Assembly: GCF_040869045.1 (NCBI RefSeq)
Contig: NC_090324.1
Coordinates: 54,217,346 to 54,281,345 of the forward strand
Length of the DNA: 64,000 nt
Origin: Eurosta solidaginis
Lineage: Eukaryota > Arthropoda > Insecta > Diptera > Tephritidae
Direction of reading: 5' to 3'
The position numbers and the translations under genes were made by a program. Of this stretch, positions 20,749-31,574 are shown in pieces. Below the pieces are notes generated by a model. The model was not told the origin of the DNA and searched no databases. It was given only the letters and a program-made list of their open reading frames with translations. Positions within the stretch are counted from its first letter, which is position 1. Each line of letters opens with the position of its first letter.

Positions 20749-22342
20749 TCACAAATTGTCATCAATATCCTCTAACGGGGGTCCAAGGAAACTTGCTGTT
20801 TCAACAGGGGTGGACCATAATGAAAGGGGTGTTAGAGGCGTTGGATCCACATTACAATTAAAGAGATTGTTGGTGTCATGTGGGGACACATTGCAAGCGG
20901 GGCATACATTTTGTATGTCGGGGTTGATTCTGGATAGGTAAGAGTTTAACCTGTAACTATATCCCGAACGAAGTTGAGAGAGAGTGACACGCGTTTCCCT
21001 GAGGAGTATGCGTTCCTCTTCCCCAAGTTTTGGGTACTTTTCTTTGAGTACTGGATTCACCGGGCAATTCCTGACATAAAGGCCCGATGCCTGTTTGTGG
21101 AGTTCACCAAGGACCTGCTTGTGTTTTTTTGCTTCATACGGCTGCGTTCTCAGGTGCAGTATTTCCTCAAAATGCTTACGGAGATGACTCCTTAAGCCCC
21201 TAGGCGGTGTTGGCTCATCAATCAGATGTCTGTTTGGATGCCCAGGTTTCTGGGTATTCAACAGGAACTGTTTGGTTAGCATCTCATTCCACTCCCTGTT
21301 GGGGAGTATTCTCGCCTCATTATGTAGATGGTGTTCTGGCGATTCTTAGAGCAGTATTTTGGCAGGCATGTAGCTTCTCCCAGTGGGTAATTTTTAGGCT
21401 TGGCGATCATATGGGAATCGGCTGACCAATTGCTTGGCATGTAGTAATGAGCGTTTCTTTATCTTTTCCCCAGGTACTGCCAGCAAGGGATTTGAGGTTT
21501 TTTATTACGGCTCTGGATTTTCGGAACAATTGCGGCTGCGTGCTCACCAAAATGTAGATCCTGATCAAATTTCACACCCAAGATTTTGGGGTGTAGGACA
21601 GTCGGTAGCGTAGTGCCATCGACGTGGATATTCAAAATGGTCGACATTTGGGACGTCCATGTTGTAAATAAGGTCCCGGAAGATTTAGTTGGTGATAATG
21701 CCAGGTTTCGCGAGGCGAAAAAACTGGAGAGTTCAGGGAGGTAGCCGTTTATTCTGTTGCAGAGCTTAGCGATCTGTGGGCCTGAGCCTATGGCCATTAT
21801 TGTGCAGTCATCGGCGTATGAAACGATAGTGACCATTCTGGTGGTGAAGGTAGCTTAGATATGTAGAAATTAAACAAAAGTGGGGATAGCACACCACCCT
21901 GTGGCACCCCTTGTTTAATTCTTCTTGGTTTTGATGCTTCGTTTCTAAATTGCACCGATGCCTGCCGACCACCCAGATAATTTGCGGTCCACCTTTTAAG
22001 ACATGGGGGAAGGGTAGACCCTTCCAGGTCTTGCAGTAACGTGCCATGGTTGACCGTATCAAAAGCTTTTGATAGGTCTTGCGCTACGAGTAATTTTCTA
22101 TGGTTGGTGTTTTGATTTAAACTGCAATTTATCTGGGTGCTGATGGCATTTAGCGCGGTGGTGGTGCTAAGGAGTTTCCTGAAGCAATGCTGATGACAGG
22201 CTAGCTCCAAATTTGCTTGGAAGTAGGGGAGAAAAATGGCTTCAAGCATTTTTGCTACTGGCGATAGGAGAGATACCGGACGATACGACTCTCCTATGTT
22301 AGCTGGATTCCCAGTCTTTAGTAGCGGGACCACCTTGGCCAT
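20749..22342 (-). pseudogene. LINE B reverse transcriptase and C-terminal domain
   Basis: The 22342 frame reads KVVPLLKTGNPANIGESYRP, DLSKAFDTVNHGTLL (RT motif A) and GVPQGGVLSPLLFNFYISKL. The frame then shifts, and the 21836 frame carries VSYADDCTIMAIGS, the YADD motif, and PKILGVKFDQDLHFGEH. A third piece (21282-20749) gives RVTLSQLRSGYSYRL, NPDIQNVCPACNVSPHDTNN and ends ASFLGPPLEDIDDNL with its stop at 20749. The CPAC-H-(N/H)-C motif is common at the C-terminus of I- and Jockey-type LINEs. Two or more frameshifts inactivate it, though active-site residues are kept. Confidence 0.85.
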
Positions 22343-23752
22343 TTTCCCTTTTTCGGGTATGACAAAGCTGGAAAGAGGCAGGCTGAAGACATGCGCAAAA
22401 ATTTGAAACCCTCTTTCCCTAGGCTTTTAACCATCGGCATGGGTATGCCGTCTGGGCCCACTCCTTTGGATGGTTTAGCGAGACCAATGGCAACTTCAAC
22501 CTCTCTGGCGGTGATTGTAATTGGTGACACGCTGAATTTATGTTTATGTGCGTGTCTGTTGGCTCTCCGTCTATCTTTGTCGACCGTAGAATGCATTACA
22601 TATTGACGACAGAAAGCGCTCGCGCATTTTTTCGAATACGACAGCACTTTATCGCCGAAGGCGATGGAAACTTTGTCATTACGCTTAGACGGATTCGATA
22701 GGGACTTTACGGTGTACCAAACAAGGGTTACAAGGTTACAACCTCTTAGGTGCTCCTCCCATTTCGCCCGCTTGTGTTCGTCCACAAGCAATCTGATGCG
22801 TTGGTTTATATCCCTTATTTGGGGGTCGCCTGGGTCGAGCTGTCTTATAAGGTCACGTTCTCTCGCTAAATTTGAGGCCTCCGCTAGGAAGTGAGGCCGA
22901 ATTTCGAGAATTCTCCCGGCGGGAATGAAATGTGCCGAGGCGGATTCAATGACCTTGCGGAAAGCACGCTCCCCTTGGCAGGCATCAGTCTGGATAGGGA
23001 GGGCAGCAAAGAGGTTGTCTGTAAAAGGTTTATATTCGTCCCACTTTCCTTTTTTAAAGTTTATGGAAGTGCGCTTTTCTGTAGCGATGAAGTCGGCGGT
23101 ACGCTCGAACGAAATAAGTATAGGCAGGTGGTCGGATGCCAATGTTACCATCGGCTGCCAGTTGACGCAGTTTACGAGTTCTGCCCTCACGATTGAGATA
23201 TCCGGCGAACTGTGACAGCTTCCTACCATATGTGTGGGGGTGTCTCCGTTTACTGTGCAGAACGTCGTTTGTTCAATTTGATCCGCCAACATCTCACCCC
23301 TACTGTCCGCCCGCAAGTATGAATGCCATAGGTCGTGATGGGCATTAAAGTCGCCTAAGATAATGCGATTGTTGTCAGTGAGTAAGGAGCTAATATTGGG
23401 GCGGTATCCACTGGGGCAACAGGTGGCAGGAGGGATGTAGATGTTGATGATTTCGAGGTTTGCATCGCCTGACCGGACAGATAGGCCTAGACGTTCTAAG
23501 ACATTGTCCCTGCGGTCGATGCCAGGATCAAATGTATGATATTGCACAGAGTGGTGTATGATAAACGCGAGGCCGCCTCCATTTCCGTTCATGCGATCTT
23601 TTCTGTGGACATTATACCCAGAACAGGTCTGAAGTGCAGATCTCGCTGTGAGTTTAGTCTCTTGAATCGCAGCAATGCGGATGTTGTGCCGCTTCATGTC
23701 GATTTCATCTCCGTGATCTTTCAAGTTAGTCCATTACAGTTTAACTGCAGAA
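22318..23752 (-). pseudogene. LINE B endonuclease and RT approach
   Basis: A 468-codon stretch opening in RILQLNCNGLT (about 23752, neighbouring frame) and continuing MKRHNIRIAAIQETKLTAR, with the endonuclease catalytic Glu in QETKL. Then NGNGGGLAFIIHHSVQYH, IILGDFNAHHDLWHS (Asp and Asn of the active site), and TLASDHLPILISF (SDH motif). It runs into ITITAREVEVAIGLAKPSKG and PDGIPMPMVKSLG, the start of RT. Apart from a frame change at each end, this is the best-kept part of the element. The endonuclease nicks the target for primed reverse transcription. Confidence 0.87.
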
Positions 23753-23754
23753 TT

Positions 23755-24455
23755 CTGAAGTGCATAGGGGGAGACTTCGCCACTTTGGGAGTAAGTGACG
23801 GGTGACTACGCATGGGTTGAGGAAGGCCAGGACCCAACTGCTGTTGTGGACCTGGGGCTGGGCGGCCTTGGGAAAGCATTGGGGTACCCGGTAGATTGGG
23901 GTTTGCGACCTGGTAACATGGCGCAATGAAACCTGTCGGGGGGTTGCCGTCGGGGAGACCAGAACATCTAGGAAAGTGGCACCGCCCAAGGCAGGAGCTG
24001 ATGCTCAGCATTGCTACCGACTTTACTACGGAGATAGTAGTTATGAGTGGTAGCAGCTGTTTGAGTTGTTTGCGCCGCGGGGCGCTAGCAGCAGCGGGTA
24101 CTAGTTGTGGCTTGCTGAGCAGCTGGGCTAATGGAAGGTAGGGGGGGGGGGGCGCTAAGGCGTAGACTACGGGACGCCCTTGGACGTCAACAGCAAGGAG
24201 CCACAAAATATTTATAAAAGTTACGTGGACGTCGGGTTTTGGGATCAAGCCTAGAACAACTTGTCCGATGCAACCATCCGTTACACGAGACACACTGAAC
24301 AGAGTATGACCGTCCTAAAAAGATTATTTTCCGGCAGATGCAGCAAAACCACTTCTCACACCGGGGTCAGGAGACGGACCCGGATTGGATTTGATACCTT
24401 CCCGGAGCAAGAGAATATGGAGCAGTCCCGCTGCAAGAAGCTGCTGGGAGGATGA
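23755..24455 (-). pseudogene. LINE B N-terminal region: 2A-like motif and two zinc fingers
   Basis: On the minus strand LLAAGLLHILLLREGIKSNP is followed by GP; GIKSNPGP lies at 24398-24375. This fits the 2A ribosome-skipping consensus (x-x-E-x-NPGP with a Leu-rich lead), known from some LINEs such as L1Tc and sea urchin elements. One frame over, immediately after, is FCCICRKIIFLGRSYSVQ, CVSCNGWLHRTSCSRL and FVAPCC, a PHD/RING-like Cys-His finger. A second finger-like segment is CLGRCHFPRCSGL...GFIAPC near 24000-23900. A Pro/Gln-rich linker leads to the endonuclease. The predicted role of 2A is to release a short leader from the LINE protein. Confidence 0.7.
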
Positions 24456-24755
24456 CAATTTGTGAGAGGGGCGCAACAAATTAAATGGGGTTACCTGAAA
24501 TGATAATCCTTGGTCGGGAAAAATCCCGAGTCGCTCCGGTACATAGAACCGACTGCCTTGATGAGCGTTGTGCGCTGCGCTAATAGCGTTTTTACATTTG
24601 ATAGTTTCATTAGTATACTTATCTTTCAAATTTCTGTAGATGTTGTATGTATTTTTGTTATTACGGCGTGCTCTCCGTTCCATAATGTTTTTGGTTGGTT
24701 TTTGGCCTTTAGTTTGTAAAAATGTTTGTAAGTTGTCGAGCTCGAGGCCATACAA
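24456..24755. other. short unassigned stretch between LINE B and Helitron
   Basis: It is possibly the 5' end of LINE B. The minus frame that carries the 2A-like motif stays open back to 24755, but the upstream residues (rich in Asn, Lys and Arg) match nothing I recognise. Confidence 0.3.
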
Positions 24756-24904
24756 CCTATACTAATATATATTTTGAAATCGGTGTTTTCTGGGCCGCAA
24801 AGTTCGAGAACGGCTGAACCGATTGAGATGAAATTTTGAGCATAGATTTGGTGGTGGCTCGACATGGTTATAGGCTAAAAAAAACTGCAAAGATTTAGAA
24901 ACGT

Positions 24905-25260
24905 TTTTGAGACATCGACCAAAATGTGGACCAGGTTAACCCTAAAATGGGGTCATGCGATATGGGTATCAAACGATAGGTTTCGACGGGGGTTTTAATG
25001 TAGAGTTGATTTCATTTCAATATACAACTTATTTTGCGAGATATCGATCAAAATATGGACCAGGTTAGCTCTATAATGTGTTCATTCGATACGAGTATCA
25101 AACGATAGGCATTGACGAGGATATTAATGCAAGGTAATTTTAATTTTTTTACCTTGGTTGGTTTGGGAGATATAGAAAATGAGAACAAGGGTAACCTCAG
25201 AAAGTTTATATATATATATTATGGGTATCAAAGAAAAGGTATGGATGGTTACATCTATAA
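24905..25260. repeat. three ~129-bp repeats in the Helitron 5' non-coding part
   Basis: GAGACATCGACCAAAATGTG (about 24908), GAGATATCGATCAAAATATG (about 25037) and a weaker GGAGATATAGAAAATGAG (about 25167) start similar blocks, each containing a 'GGTATCAAACGATAGG'-type motif. The same motif set (GATACCCGTATC, TTTGGTCGATATCTCGA) occurs at 51660-51900 in the dispersed repeat, so the module is shared between element types. Confidence 0.65.
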
Positions 25261-25696
25261 AAAACCGTTTTTATTTGAATATTTCTTATTTTTGGGGATA
25301 TTAGTCCAAATATGAGGGTGATGGTGAGGGTGAGGATGGCGTAGAATGAGAATGAGAGTTAAGGGAACCAGCAGAGGGGAGAGGAATAAAAAGCGCCGGG
25401 AAAGGAGCTGAAAAATCGCACACCTGCATTTATTTACTTTCGATGGGGATTGCAATTTTTTCTTAGCTGTATAATCGTTATGTCATTGACAAGAATGTCA
25501 CTTTATCAGCTGTTATTTAAAAAATATGAATTTAGTTTTAGACAATTCGTTACGATTTTCGGTTTGTTTTAAATTTAATATTTGCCTATAAGTACTTTGT
25601 TGCTTTTGTGAAAGTTTATGTAGCGAATGTATGTGCATTTGAAAAATAACTTAAAATAATAAAAATCAGTGAAAGTTAGTTTTTACGAATTGAAAA

Positions 25697-27650
25697 ATGC
25701 CGAAAGTGCGAACGAGACTATCCCGGAAAATATCGCACAAGACGTTAACGGCTGCTTCATATCGTGTAGAAGAACGGGTGCGGGCTTATTTGTTTTACAA
25801 TAGATGCGCATTTGATTGCTATGCAAATATAGATTATCCTAATTCAAAAGACCTTCAAATAGGAAGAATGAATGTAGTTTGTGTACATTGCGGTGCGAAA
25901 AATGGAGTAGCGAGGCGCCAGGTCTTTGTTGTGCGGGAGGTAAAGTTATTATTTGTAACCTTCAGGAGCCACCGGATCCGCTAAAGTTCTTAATTCTTGG
26001 TAATCATCCATTGTCAAAGCATTTTATAAATAATGCAAGAAAGTACAATAGATTATTTCAAATTACGTCTTTTGGTTCACTTGAGATAAGAGAAGGCAAT
26101 TTGATGCCGACATACAAAATTCAAGGGCGGGTATACTACCTCATTGGATCATTATATCCAGAACCGGAGGTACTTGCTAAATACTTACAAATTTATTTTA
26201 TTTCTGAAGCTGGCCAAACATCTATTCGCTCAAATATGAATCCTTCGTTAAATGTGGAAGTTACTGAAATGCTTCAAAATATATTGCGCATGTATAATTC
26301 ATTAATTTCAAGCTTTAAGTGCAATATAGAACGTATGTCCACGAATCTTTCTGCGAATTATTTTCGGTTAGTGATATACGCGGACAAGTTACCGGATAAT
26401 GATCACAGAGGGCGATATAATGCACCTTTGGTAAATGAAGTAGCCGTCCTTTTGATAGACGAAGTGAAGGGGCCTAGGGATATTGTATTGCACTGTCGCA
26501 CAGGGCAACTCGAACGAGTTTCTGAGCTACATCGAGCGTATTATCCTCTTCAATATCAGACCATGTTTGTAAGAAGAGAAGACGGGTACTGTTTGAAGAT
26601 GCCAAATTGTGATCAAACAAAATATATATCTTGAATGCAATTCTATGATCACCGGTTCATCATCAGATATAACTGTTTAAATCACCTTCATTATTTTAAA
26701 AATATTTTGAATCAATACTCCGTTGGCATGATGACAAAGATGATTTCCGAAAGATTGAATTTCATACGCAGAAATCAGCAAAAACTACGTGCTGAAGAAT
26801 ATATACACTTACGTCATGCTTCCAATGAAGATTCTAATATTAATGTTTCTACTATAGGCCAAAAAGTTATACTTCCATCGTCATTTACGGGCTCAGCGCG
26901 TTATATGTAGGAAAAAACACATGACGCAATGACATATGTACGTCATTATGGACGCCCTGATATATTTACAATATTGACATGTAATCCTGAATGGCCAGAA
27001 ATAACTCAAGAGCTTTTTGATTCACAAAAGTCTAATGATCGACATGAAATTGTAGCTAGAGTTTTTCATTTAAAAATGAGAAAGCTAATGTTTATTTTAA
27101 CCAAAAAATGCATATTTGGAGAAGTTAGGTGCCACATGGTCTCAGTAGAATGGCAAAAACCTGGGTTACCGCATTGTCATATATTGCTTTGGCTGCAGAC
27201 GAAAATTCAACCACACGAAATAGATAGTATTATTTGTGCTGAAATACCTAGCCAACGCAATGACGCACTCCTGTACGAAATTGTGTGCGAAAATATGATA
27301 CATGGACAATGTGGACAACATAATATATTTTCCAAATATTTGCATATTTGGAGAAGTTAGTTGCAACGTGATCTCAGCAGAATGGAAAAAAACGTGGGTT
27401 AACGCATTGTCATATATTGCTTTGGCTGCAGACGAAAATTCAACCACACGAAACAGATAGCATTATTTGTGCTAAAATACCCAGCCAACGCAATGGCGCA
27501 CTTCTGTACGAAATTGAGTGCAAAAATATGATACATGGACCATGTGGACAACATAATATATTTTCGCCGTGCATGGCAGATGTTAAGTGTGTGAAGAGAT
27601 TTCCCCGAAGTTAGAGCGCTGAGATGCAGTCTGTCGCAGATGGCTACCCA
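25697..27650 (+). pseudogene. Helitron Rep (HUH endonuclease) protein, N-terminal half
   Basis: The start is ATG 25697 (MPKVRTRLSRKISHKTL). A frame change near 25900 leads to MCTLRCEKWSSEAPGLCC (zinc-like Cys cluster) and NHPLSKHFINNARKYN. Then GPRDIVLHCRTGQLERVSE, RAYYPLQYQTMFVRREDGY (stop at 26632), SVGMMTKMISERLNFIRR, VILPSSFTGSARYM (stop), AMTYVRHYGRPDIFTILTCN, and the HUH motif GLPHCHILLWL near 27164-27196. The end RRRCPENGSNTADLDV and DNRGVVPYFPA (27624 frame) is the region just before the catalytic Tyr pair, which is absent. The domain order matches Helitron Rep-helicase proteins. Rep nicks and rejoins single strands. Confidence 0.88.
27109..27565 (+). repeat. tandem duplication of the Helitron HUH segment
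   Basis: 27109-27332 and 27341-27565 are diverged direct copies (TGCATATTTGGAGAAGTTAG starts both; ACATAATATATTTTC ends both), offset 232-233 bp with one single-base indel. Each copy encodes an HUH motif: GLPHCHILLWL in the first, GLTHCHILLWL in the second. The second copy joins the downstream Rep sequence naturally. Confidence 0.9.
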
Positions 27651-27857
27651 ACATACCGTAGACGGTGTCCTGAAAACGGAAGTAATACTGCCGACCTGGA
27701 TGTACGTGGAACTATGACCAGAAGAGACAATAGAGGGGTTGTTCCTTATTTCCCTGCAATTGTTGTAAAATTATTTCTCTCTATTGCTTGCTGCTCTTTG
27801 TCTTTGATTGTATGTATGCAGTCTTCGCCATCTGCTATATTTTGAATAAAATATAAA

Positions 27858-27993
27858 CGGTATTATTGAAAACAATACTTACATTAAGTAGTAATAATAC
27901 TAAAAGATAGAAAATAATTAGGTAGGTCCTAGGTACTAGTCATCACATTCCTCATCAATCTAGGGCGCTTTGATCAGGCAATTAAATAAAAGC
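27858..27993 (-). repeat. LINE B 3'-end fragment
   Basis: About 136 bp almost identical to 20576-20715 (both contain ACTTACATTAAGTAGTAATA and GGTAGGTCCTAGGTACTAGT). It is a 5'-truncated LINE insertion or a relic left next to the Helitron end. Confidence 0.85.
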
Positions 27994-28205
27994 GTGGAAG
28001 CGTCAAATATCTATTGATAGTCATAAGTAAGACCAACTGAACCTTTATCAGGTTATGCTACGTCTCACATTTTTCTATTTCTTTATGTAATATGTGTTCC
28101 AAATATGAGCCAGATCGGACCACAAATACGATTTGTTTAACATCTCTACACCTGCGCCACCTAGCGGAATTTTTGTCATAGGTCGTTTTCTATTCACGTA
28201 TATAT
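27994..28205. other. unassigned spacer before gypsy C
   Basis: No gene. It contains CGCCACCTAGCGGAATTTTT (about 28153), the reverse of the motif in the tandem array at 5625-6240. ATAT at 28202-28205 is the target duplication of the following element. Confidence 0.4.
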
Positions 28206-28806
28206 TGTGACGAATATGAGTGACACTAAGTGATACTCACATCCCTAGTCTGATGCTAAGTAAATGGAGTCACAGCAACAATAAAGCAGACAGTCACTTG
28301 TATCTACATAAACGAATAAATCATTATGTCTACACATATATACGTACACGAAGCAGAGAAGAGATGCACAAACACATGCAGATATCTGATATGTTCCCAA
28401 AAGTATGCAATTGTAATTGTGGAAGTGTTGCTCACAAATACAAGCATATGAGAAGCTATATACATGCATCTGCAGTTATAATTATATGGCGGTGACTAAG
28501 TAAATTCTGGAAGCGCCTAGAAGATGCCACGAGGAAATCACAGAGTATAAAAGCACCAGCGGTAGGGGCGCTACAAGCAGTTTCAGTTCAGCACGCTATC
28601 TGTCGGGCAATAGAGCAGTTTCATTTAAGCTAGCAGTCAGTTTGGTTATTAAGCAAGCTGGTTGCAAAGTATAAGCGTTATTGTGAAGTACTTTAATAAA
28701 GGCCATTTTTCCATTATTCAATATTGGAGTTATTTATTCAATAGTTTAGCGATACGAACGTTAGCAGAAGATTGCAAATAAGGGGAATTGCAGTAAATTC
28801 GTTACA
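28206..28806 (+). repeat. 5' LTR of gypsy C
   Basis: 601 bp, ends GTTACA at 28806. A TATA-like AGTATAAAAGCACCAG lies near 28543 and AATAAAGGCC near 28693, giving promoter and polyadenylation candidates. Confidence 0.93.
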
Positions 28807-28876
28807 ATTGGCGCCAGAAGTGGAATTGTTGAATAAATTCCGAAGACTCTGAATACAAACATCGAAAGTAAAATAT

Positions 28877-29995
28877 ATGTCGTCAGAAATAATATCGAAG
28901 ATTGAAGCACAAGAAACGCGTATGTCAGAAATGTCGACACAGATTACATGCAAGATGGAAACTCAGCTGGAATCGCAGGAGAACCGTATAACAGCGAAGA
29001 TTGCAGCACAAGAGGCACGAATATCCGATATGTCGGCGCAAATTTCAGCACAGATATCATCGCAGATCTCTGCTTAACTGGAAGAGCAAGAAGGACGTTT
29101 TTCCTCGAAGTTGGAGGTGCAAGATACAAAAATTTTACAGTTTGAGAAAAAAATCGAGGCCGAGGTGGATGCTTTGAAAGGACGTATCGAGCAGTTGCAA
29201 CTGAATCGCCCCGCAGTTTCAACGAGTAATCCAAAGGTAAAAACACCATCCTTTGACGGTTCTGTTCCTTTCCAGGTCTTCAAGCTACAGTTGGAGAAGA
29301 CCGCAGCAGTGAACAACTGGAATGCTGAAGATAAAGTTGCTGCACTGTTCATGGCATTGAAAGGGCCTGCAGCTGAGATTTTACAAACCATTCCAGAGGG
29401 TGAACGGAACTGTTATGAAGCATTGATGGGTGCTTTAGAGAGATGATACGGAACTGAGCATTGGAAACAGATATACTAAATGGAGTTACTCAACTGCTTC
29501 CAGAAGCCTGGTGAGACATTGCTAGAGTTTGCGTCGGATGTTGAAAGGCTGGCACATTTAGCGAATGCGTTCGCACCCGTGGAATACACTGAAAGGGTAA
29601 AGATTCAGAGCTTTATAAATGGCATACGGGACGTCGAAAAAAAGCGAGCTTCATACGCAAACCCAAAGCCAACATTCACAGAAACGGTTTCGCAAGCTCT
29701 GATTCAGGAAACAGCGTCGCTTCTGTGTAAGCCAGTTTTCAAAGCACGCTGTGTGGAAGTAGAAAGACCCGAGTGGGTAGACGCAATATTGGAGGCGCTG
29801 AAAGGATCGCAAAAGCGGAGTGAAAGAGTTATCAAATGGTGCAAATGCGGGAAGCCCGGTCACATTGCACGTCATTGCGATCTTGGTCCTGGTAGTTCCA
29901 ACTTGGGTGGCCTTAACGCAAAGTTGGAGGAGATGAGCAAGAGCATGTCAGATGTAAAGAACGAAAACTTGCCCAAGCTATTGAATGTCCTGTGA
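28877..29995 (+). pseudogene. gypsy C Gag
   Basis: A single frame of about 370 codons from ATG 28877, with in-frame stops near 29075, 29444 and 29477. The N-terminus is a repetitive Ala/Gln/Ile/Ser-rich coiled coil (AQEARISDMSAQISAQ and similar, about residues 1-110). The Gag core follows: TPSFDGSVPFQVFKLQLEKT, ALFMALKGPAAEIL and KPGETLLEFASDVERLAH. Near the end is one zinc knuckle, CKCGKPGHIARHC (C-x2-C-x4-H-x4-C). Gag coats the RNA and builds the particle. The three nonsense codons suggest decay by point mutation with no frameshift. Confidence 0.88.
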
Positions 29996-30340
29996 TATCT
30001 GTGTCGCAAATTGGAAGAAAATCGAGCAGTCTTGCCGTTGAAGGAAATCTGGATGGCAAAGAGCGTGTACTGACTATAGATACGTGCGCATCTCATTCCT
30101 TAATCCGATCTGACTTGCTCAACAGGAGAGTAAAACCGTTCCTGGAGCAAAGTCGTGTACGGTCACTGGCGAGTATAACCAAGTCCAAGGAGAAGTGGTA
30201 AGTGAGGTATTAATTGGAAAGTTCATGCTTCTACACAAATTCATTGTGGCGGAGATTGTTGATGAAGTCATATTGGGAGTGGACTTCTTAGTTGACCATG
30301 ACATCAGGATCGATATGCGGAGAAAGATTATGCGCTAAAA
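29992..30340 (+). pseudogene. gypsy C protease
   Basis: Reads AVEGNLDGKERVLTIDTCAS then HSLIRSDL, where the D-T-G of the active site is D-T-C. A frame change near 30165 leads to another frame with VLIGKFMLLHKFIVAE and VILGVDFLVDHDIRIDM, the C-terminal flap and G-x-D-F signature of gypsy proteases. The stop is at about 30338. The Gly-to-Cys change at the active site and the frameshift make it inactive. Confidence 0.78.
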
Positions 30341-30368
30341 GAACCAAGACATACCACTTAACTTTAGT

Positions 30369-30680
30369 TTGGGGAAAGGGTTCAGCAGTAATCGGGTACT
30401 GGTGGAGAAGACTCGACAAAGACAACGAAAGTCAAAGGTAAAGGTTGACGGATCGAATGGGCCAAATAAACCGAAATCAAAAGTAACTGCGAGAGAAACA
30501 CTGGCATTGACAAAGCCTAAAGGACGCACAAAAACGAAGAAACGAATTTCCCAGAAAGAATGCAAGGGTAGTTTCAAGCTGGGCGCACTACTGATTATGC
30601 GAAGCCAATCCGTCAAGCGCAAGCTCTTCGAAGTAGTTCATTGGCCAAACAACAGAGTGCGAGGGAGCGATCCAGGATAA
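30369..30680 (+). pseudogene. gypsy C Pol remnant, Lys/Arg-rich
   Basis: An open stretch of 103 codons (GKGFSSNRVLVEKTRQRQ, SNGPNKPKSKVTARETLA) linking the protease to the integrase tail. It is very basic and has no RT motif. It may be a natural Pol linker left when RT, RNase H and the integrase core were deleted, or part of the integrase flank. I do not recognise it. Confidence 0.45.
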
Positions 30681-30958
30681 TGAGTAGTAAGATTATACAC
30701 AGGTACGACAAGGAAAATAATTCGGAAGGTTTCCGGGAGGGAGATTTGGTACTGCTATACAATCCTCACCGGCGGAAAAGTGTTTCATCCAAATATCGGT
30801 GCAGTTGGGAAGGCCCGTACAGAGTTGTGAAGACGATCAGTGATGTCATCTACCGCATACAAGAAATTGGGAAACCACGAAATAGAAGAGTGGCACATTT
30901 GGCGATGCTAGCAGCGTTTAAATCAAGAGATTTGTCTGATCGGGACGATCAGACTTAA
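30641..30958 (+). CDS. gypsy C integrase C-terminal domain
   Basis: 106 codons: RYDKENNSEGFREGDLVLLY, KYRCSWEGPYRVVKTISDV and RIQEIGKPRNRRVAHLAML. GDLVLLYNP followed by W-E-GPY(R/K)VV is the GPY/F module at the end of gypsy integrases, which contacts DNA. It overlaps the preceding frame by about 40 bp, so the joining is by frame change. The stop at 30956-30958 is 11 bp before the 3' LTR. The catalytic core is missing. Confidence 0.85.
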   Translation: MAKQQSARERSRIMSSKIIHRYDKENNSEGFREGDLVLLYNPHRRKSVSSKYRCSWEGPYRVVKTISDVIYRIQEIGKPRNRRVAHLAMLAAFKSRDLSDRDDQT

Positions 30959-30969
30959 TTGGAGGGCAG

Positions 30970-31570
30970 TGTGACGAATATGAGTGACGCTAAGTGATAG
31001 TAACATCCCTAGTCTGATGCTAAATAAATGAAGTCACAACAACAATAAAGCAGAGAGTCACTTGTATCTACATAAACGAATAAATCATTATGTCTACACA
31101 TATGTACGTATACGCAGCAGAGAAGAGATGCACAAATACATGCAGATATCTGAGATGCTCCCAAAAGTATGCAATTGTAATTGTAGAAGTGTCGCTCACA
31201 AATACAAGCATATGAGAAGCTATATACGTGCATCTGTTGTTATAATTATGTGGCGGTGACTAAGTAAATTCTGGACGCGCCTGGAAGATGCCACGAGGAA
31301 ATAACAGAGTATAAAAGCACCAGCGGTAGAGGCCCTACAAGCAGTTTCAGTTCAGCACGCTATCTGTCGGGCAATAGAGCAGTTTTATTTAAGCTATGAG
31401 TCAGTTTGGTTAATAAACAAGCTCGTTGCAAAGTATAAGTGTTATTGTGAAGTACTTTAATAAAGGTCATTTTTCCATTATTCAATATTGGAGTTATTTA
31501 TTCAACAGTTTAGCGATACGAACATTAGCAGAAAATTGCAAATAAGGGGAATTGCAGTAAATTCGTTACA
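30970..31570 (+). repeat. 3' LTR of gypsy C
   Basis: 601 bp and co-linear with the 5' LTR, with scattered substitutions (for example ACTAAGTGATACTC against GCTAAGTGATAGTA near the start). Equal length without indels suggests moderate age. Confidence 0.93.
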
Positions 31571-31574
31571 ATAT

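Larger units (their letters stand above)
20576..24455 (-). mobile_element. LINE family B (I/Jockey-group), decayed
   Basis: Minus-strand order: leader peptide with a 2A-like motif and zinc fingers (24455-23755), endonuclease (about 23752-22900), RT (about 22450-21500), C-terminal Cys/His end (21282-20749), and a 3' UTR of about 170 bp. Its last ~140 bp (20576-20715) recur at 27858-27993 on the same strand. I cannot place the clade with certainty; the C-terminal CxxC-H-C motif and N-terminal zinc fingers suggest the I/ingi group. Confidence 0.78.
24756..27857 (+). mobile_element. Helitron, truncated (Rep domain only)
   Basis: The left end CCTATACTAATATATA (24756) resembles the TCTATACTAATAT start of many insect Helitrons. 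The coding part from 25697 holds Helitron-type N-terminal and HUH Rep sequence. The sequence stops before the catalytic tyrosines and helicase, at about 27750-27857, next to a LINE B 3' fragment. No CTAG-hairpin end is seen. Helitrons transpose by rolling-circle replication; this copy could not. Confidence 0.8.
28206..31570 (+). mobile_element. Ty3/gypsy element C with 601-bp LTRs, internally deleted
   Basis: Both LTRs (28206-28806 and 30970-31570) are 601 bp, begin TGTGACGAATATGAGTGAC and end AAATTCGTTACA. ATAT flanks both sides (28202-28205, 31571-31574). A primer-binding site candidate TTGGCGCCAGAAGTGG follows the 5' LTR and a purine tract GGAGGGCAG precedes the 3' LTR. Inside are Gag, protease and only the integrase C-terminus; RT, RNase H and the integrase core are missing. 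It can move only with help from a relative. Confidence 0.93.

Noticed and set aside
22891..23215. Plus-strand open frames opposite LINE B endonuclease
   Set aside because: They are antisense shadows of the well-conserved endonuclease frame.
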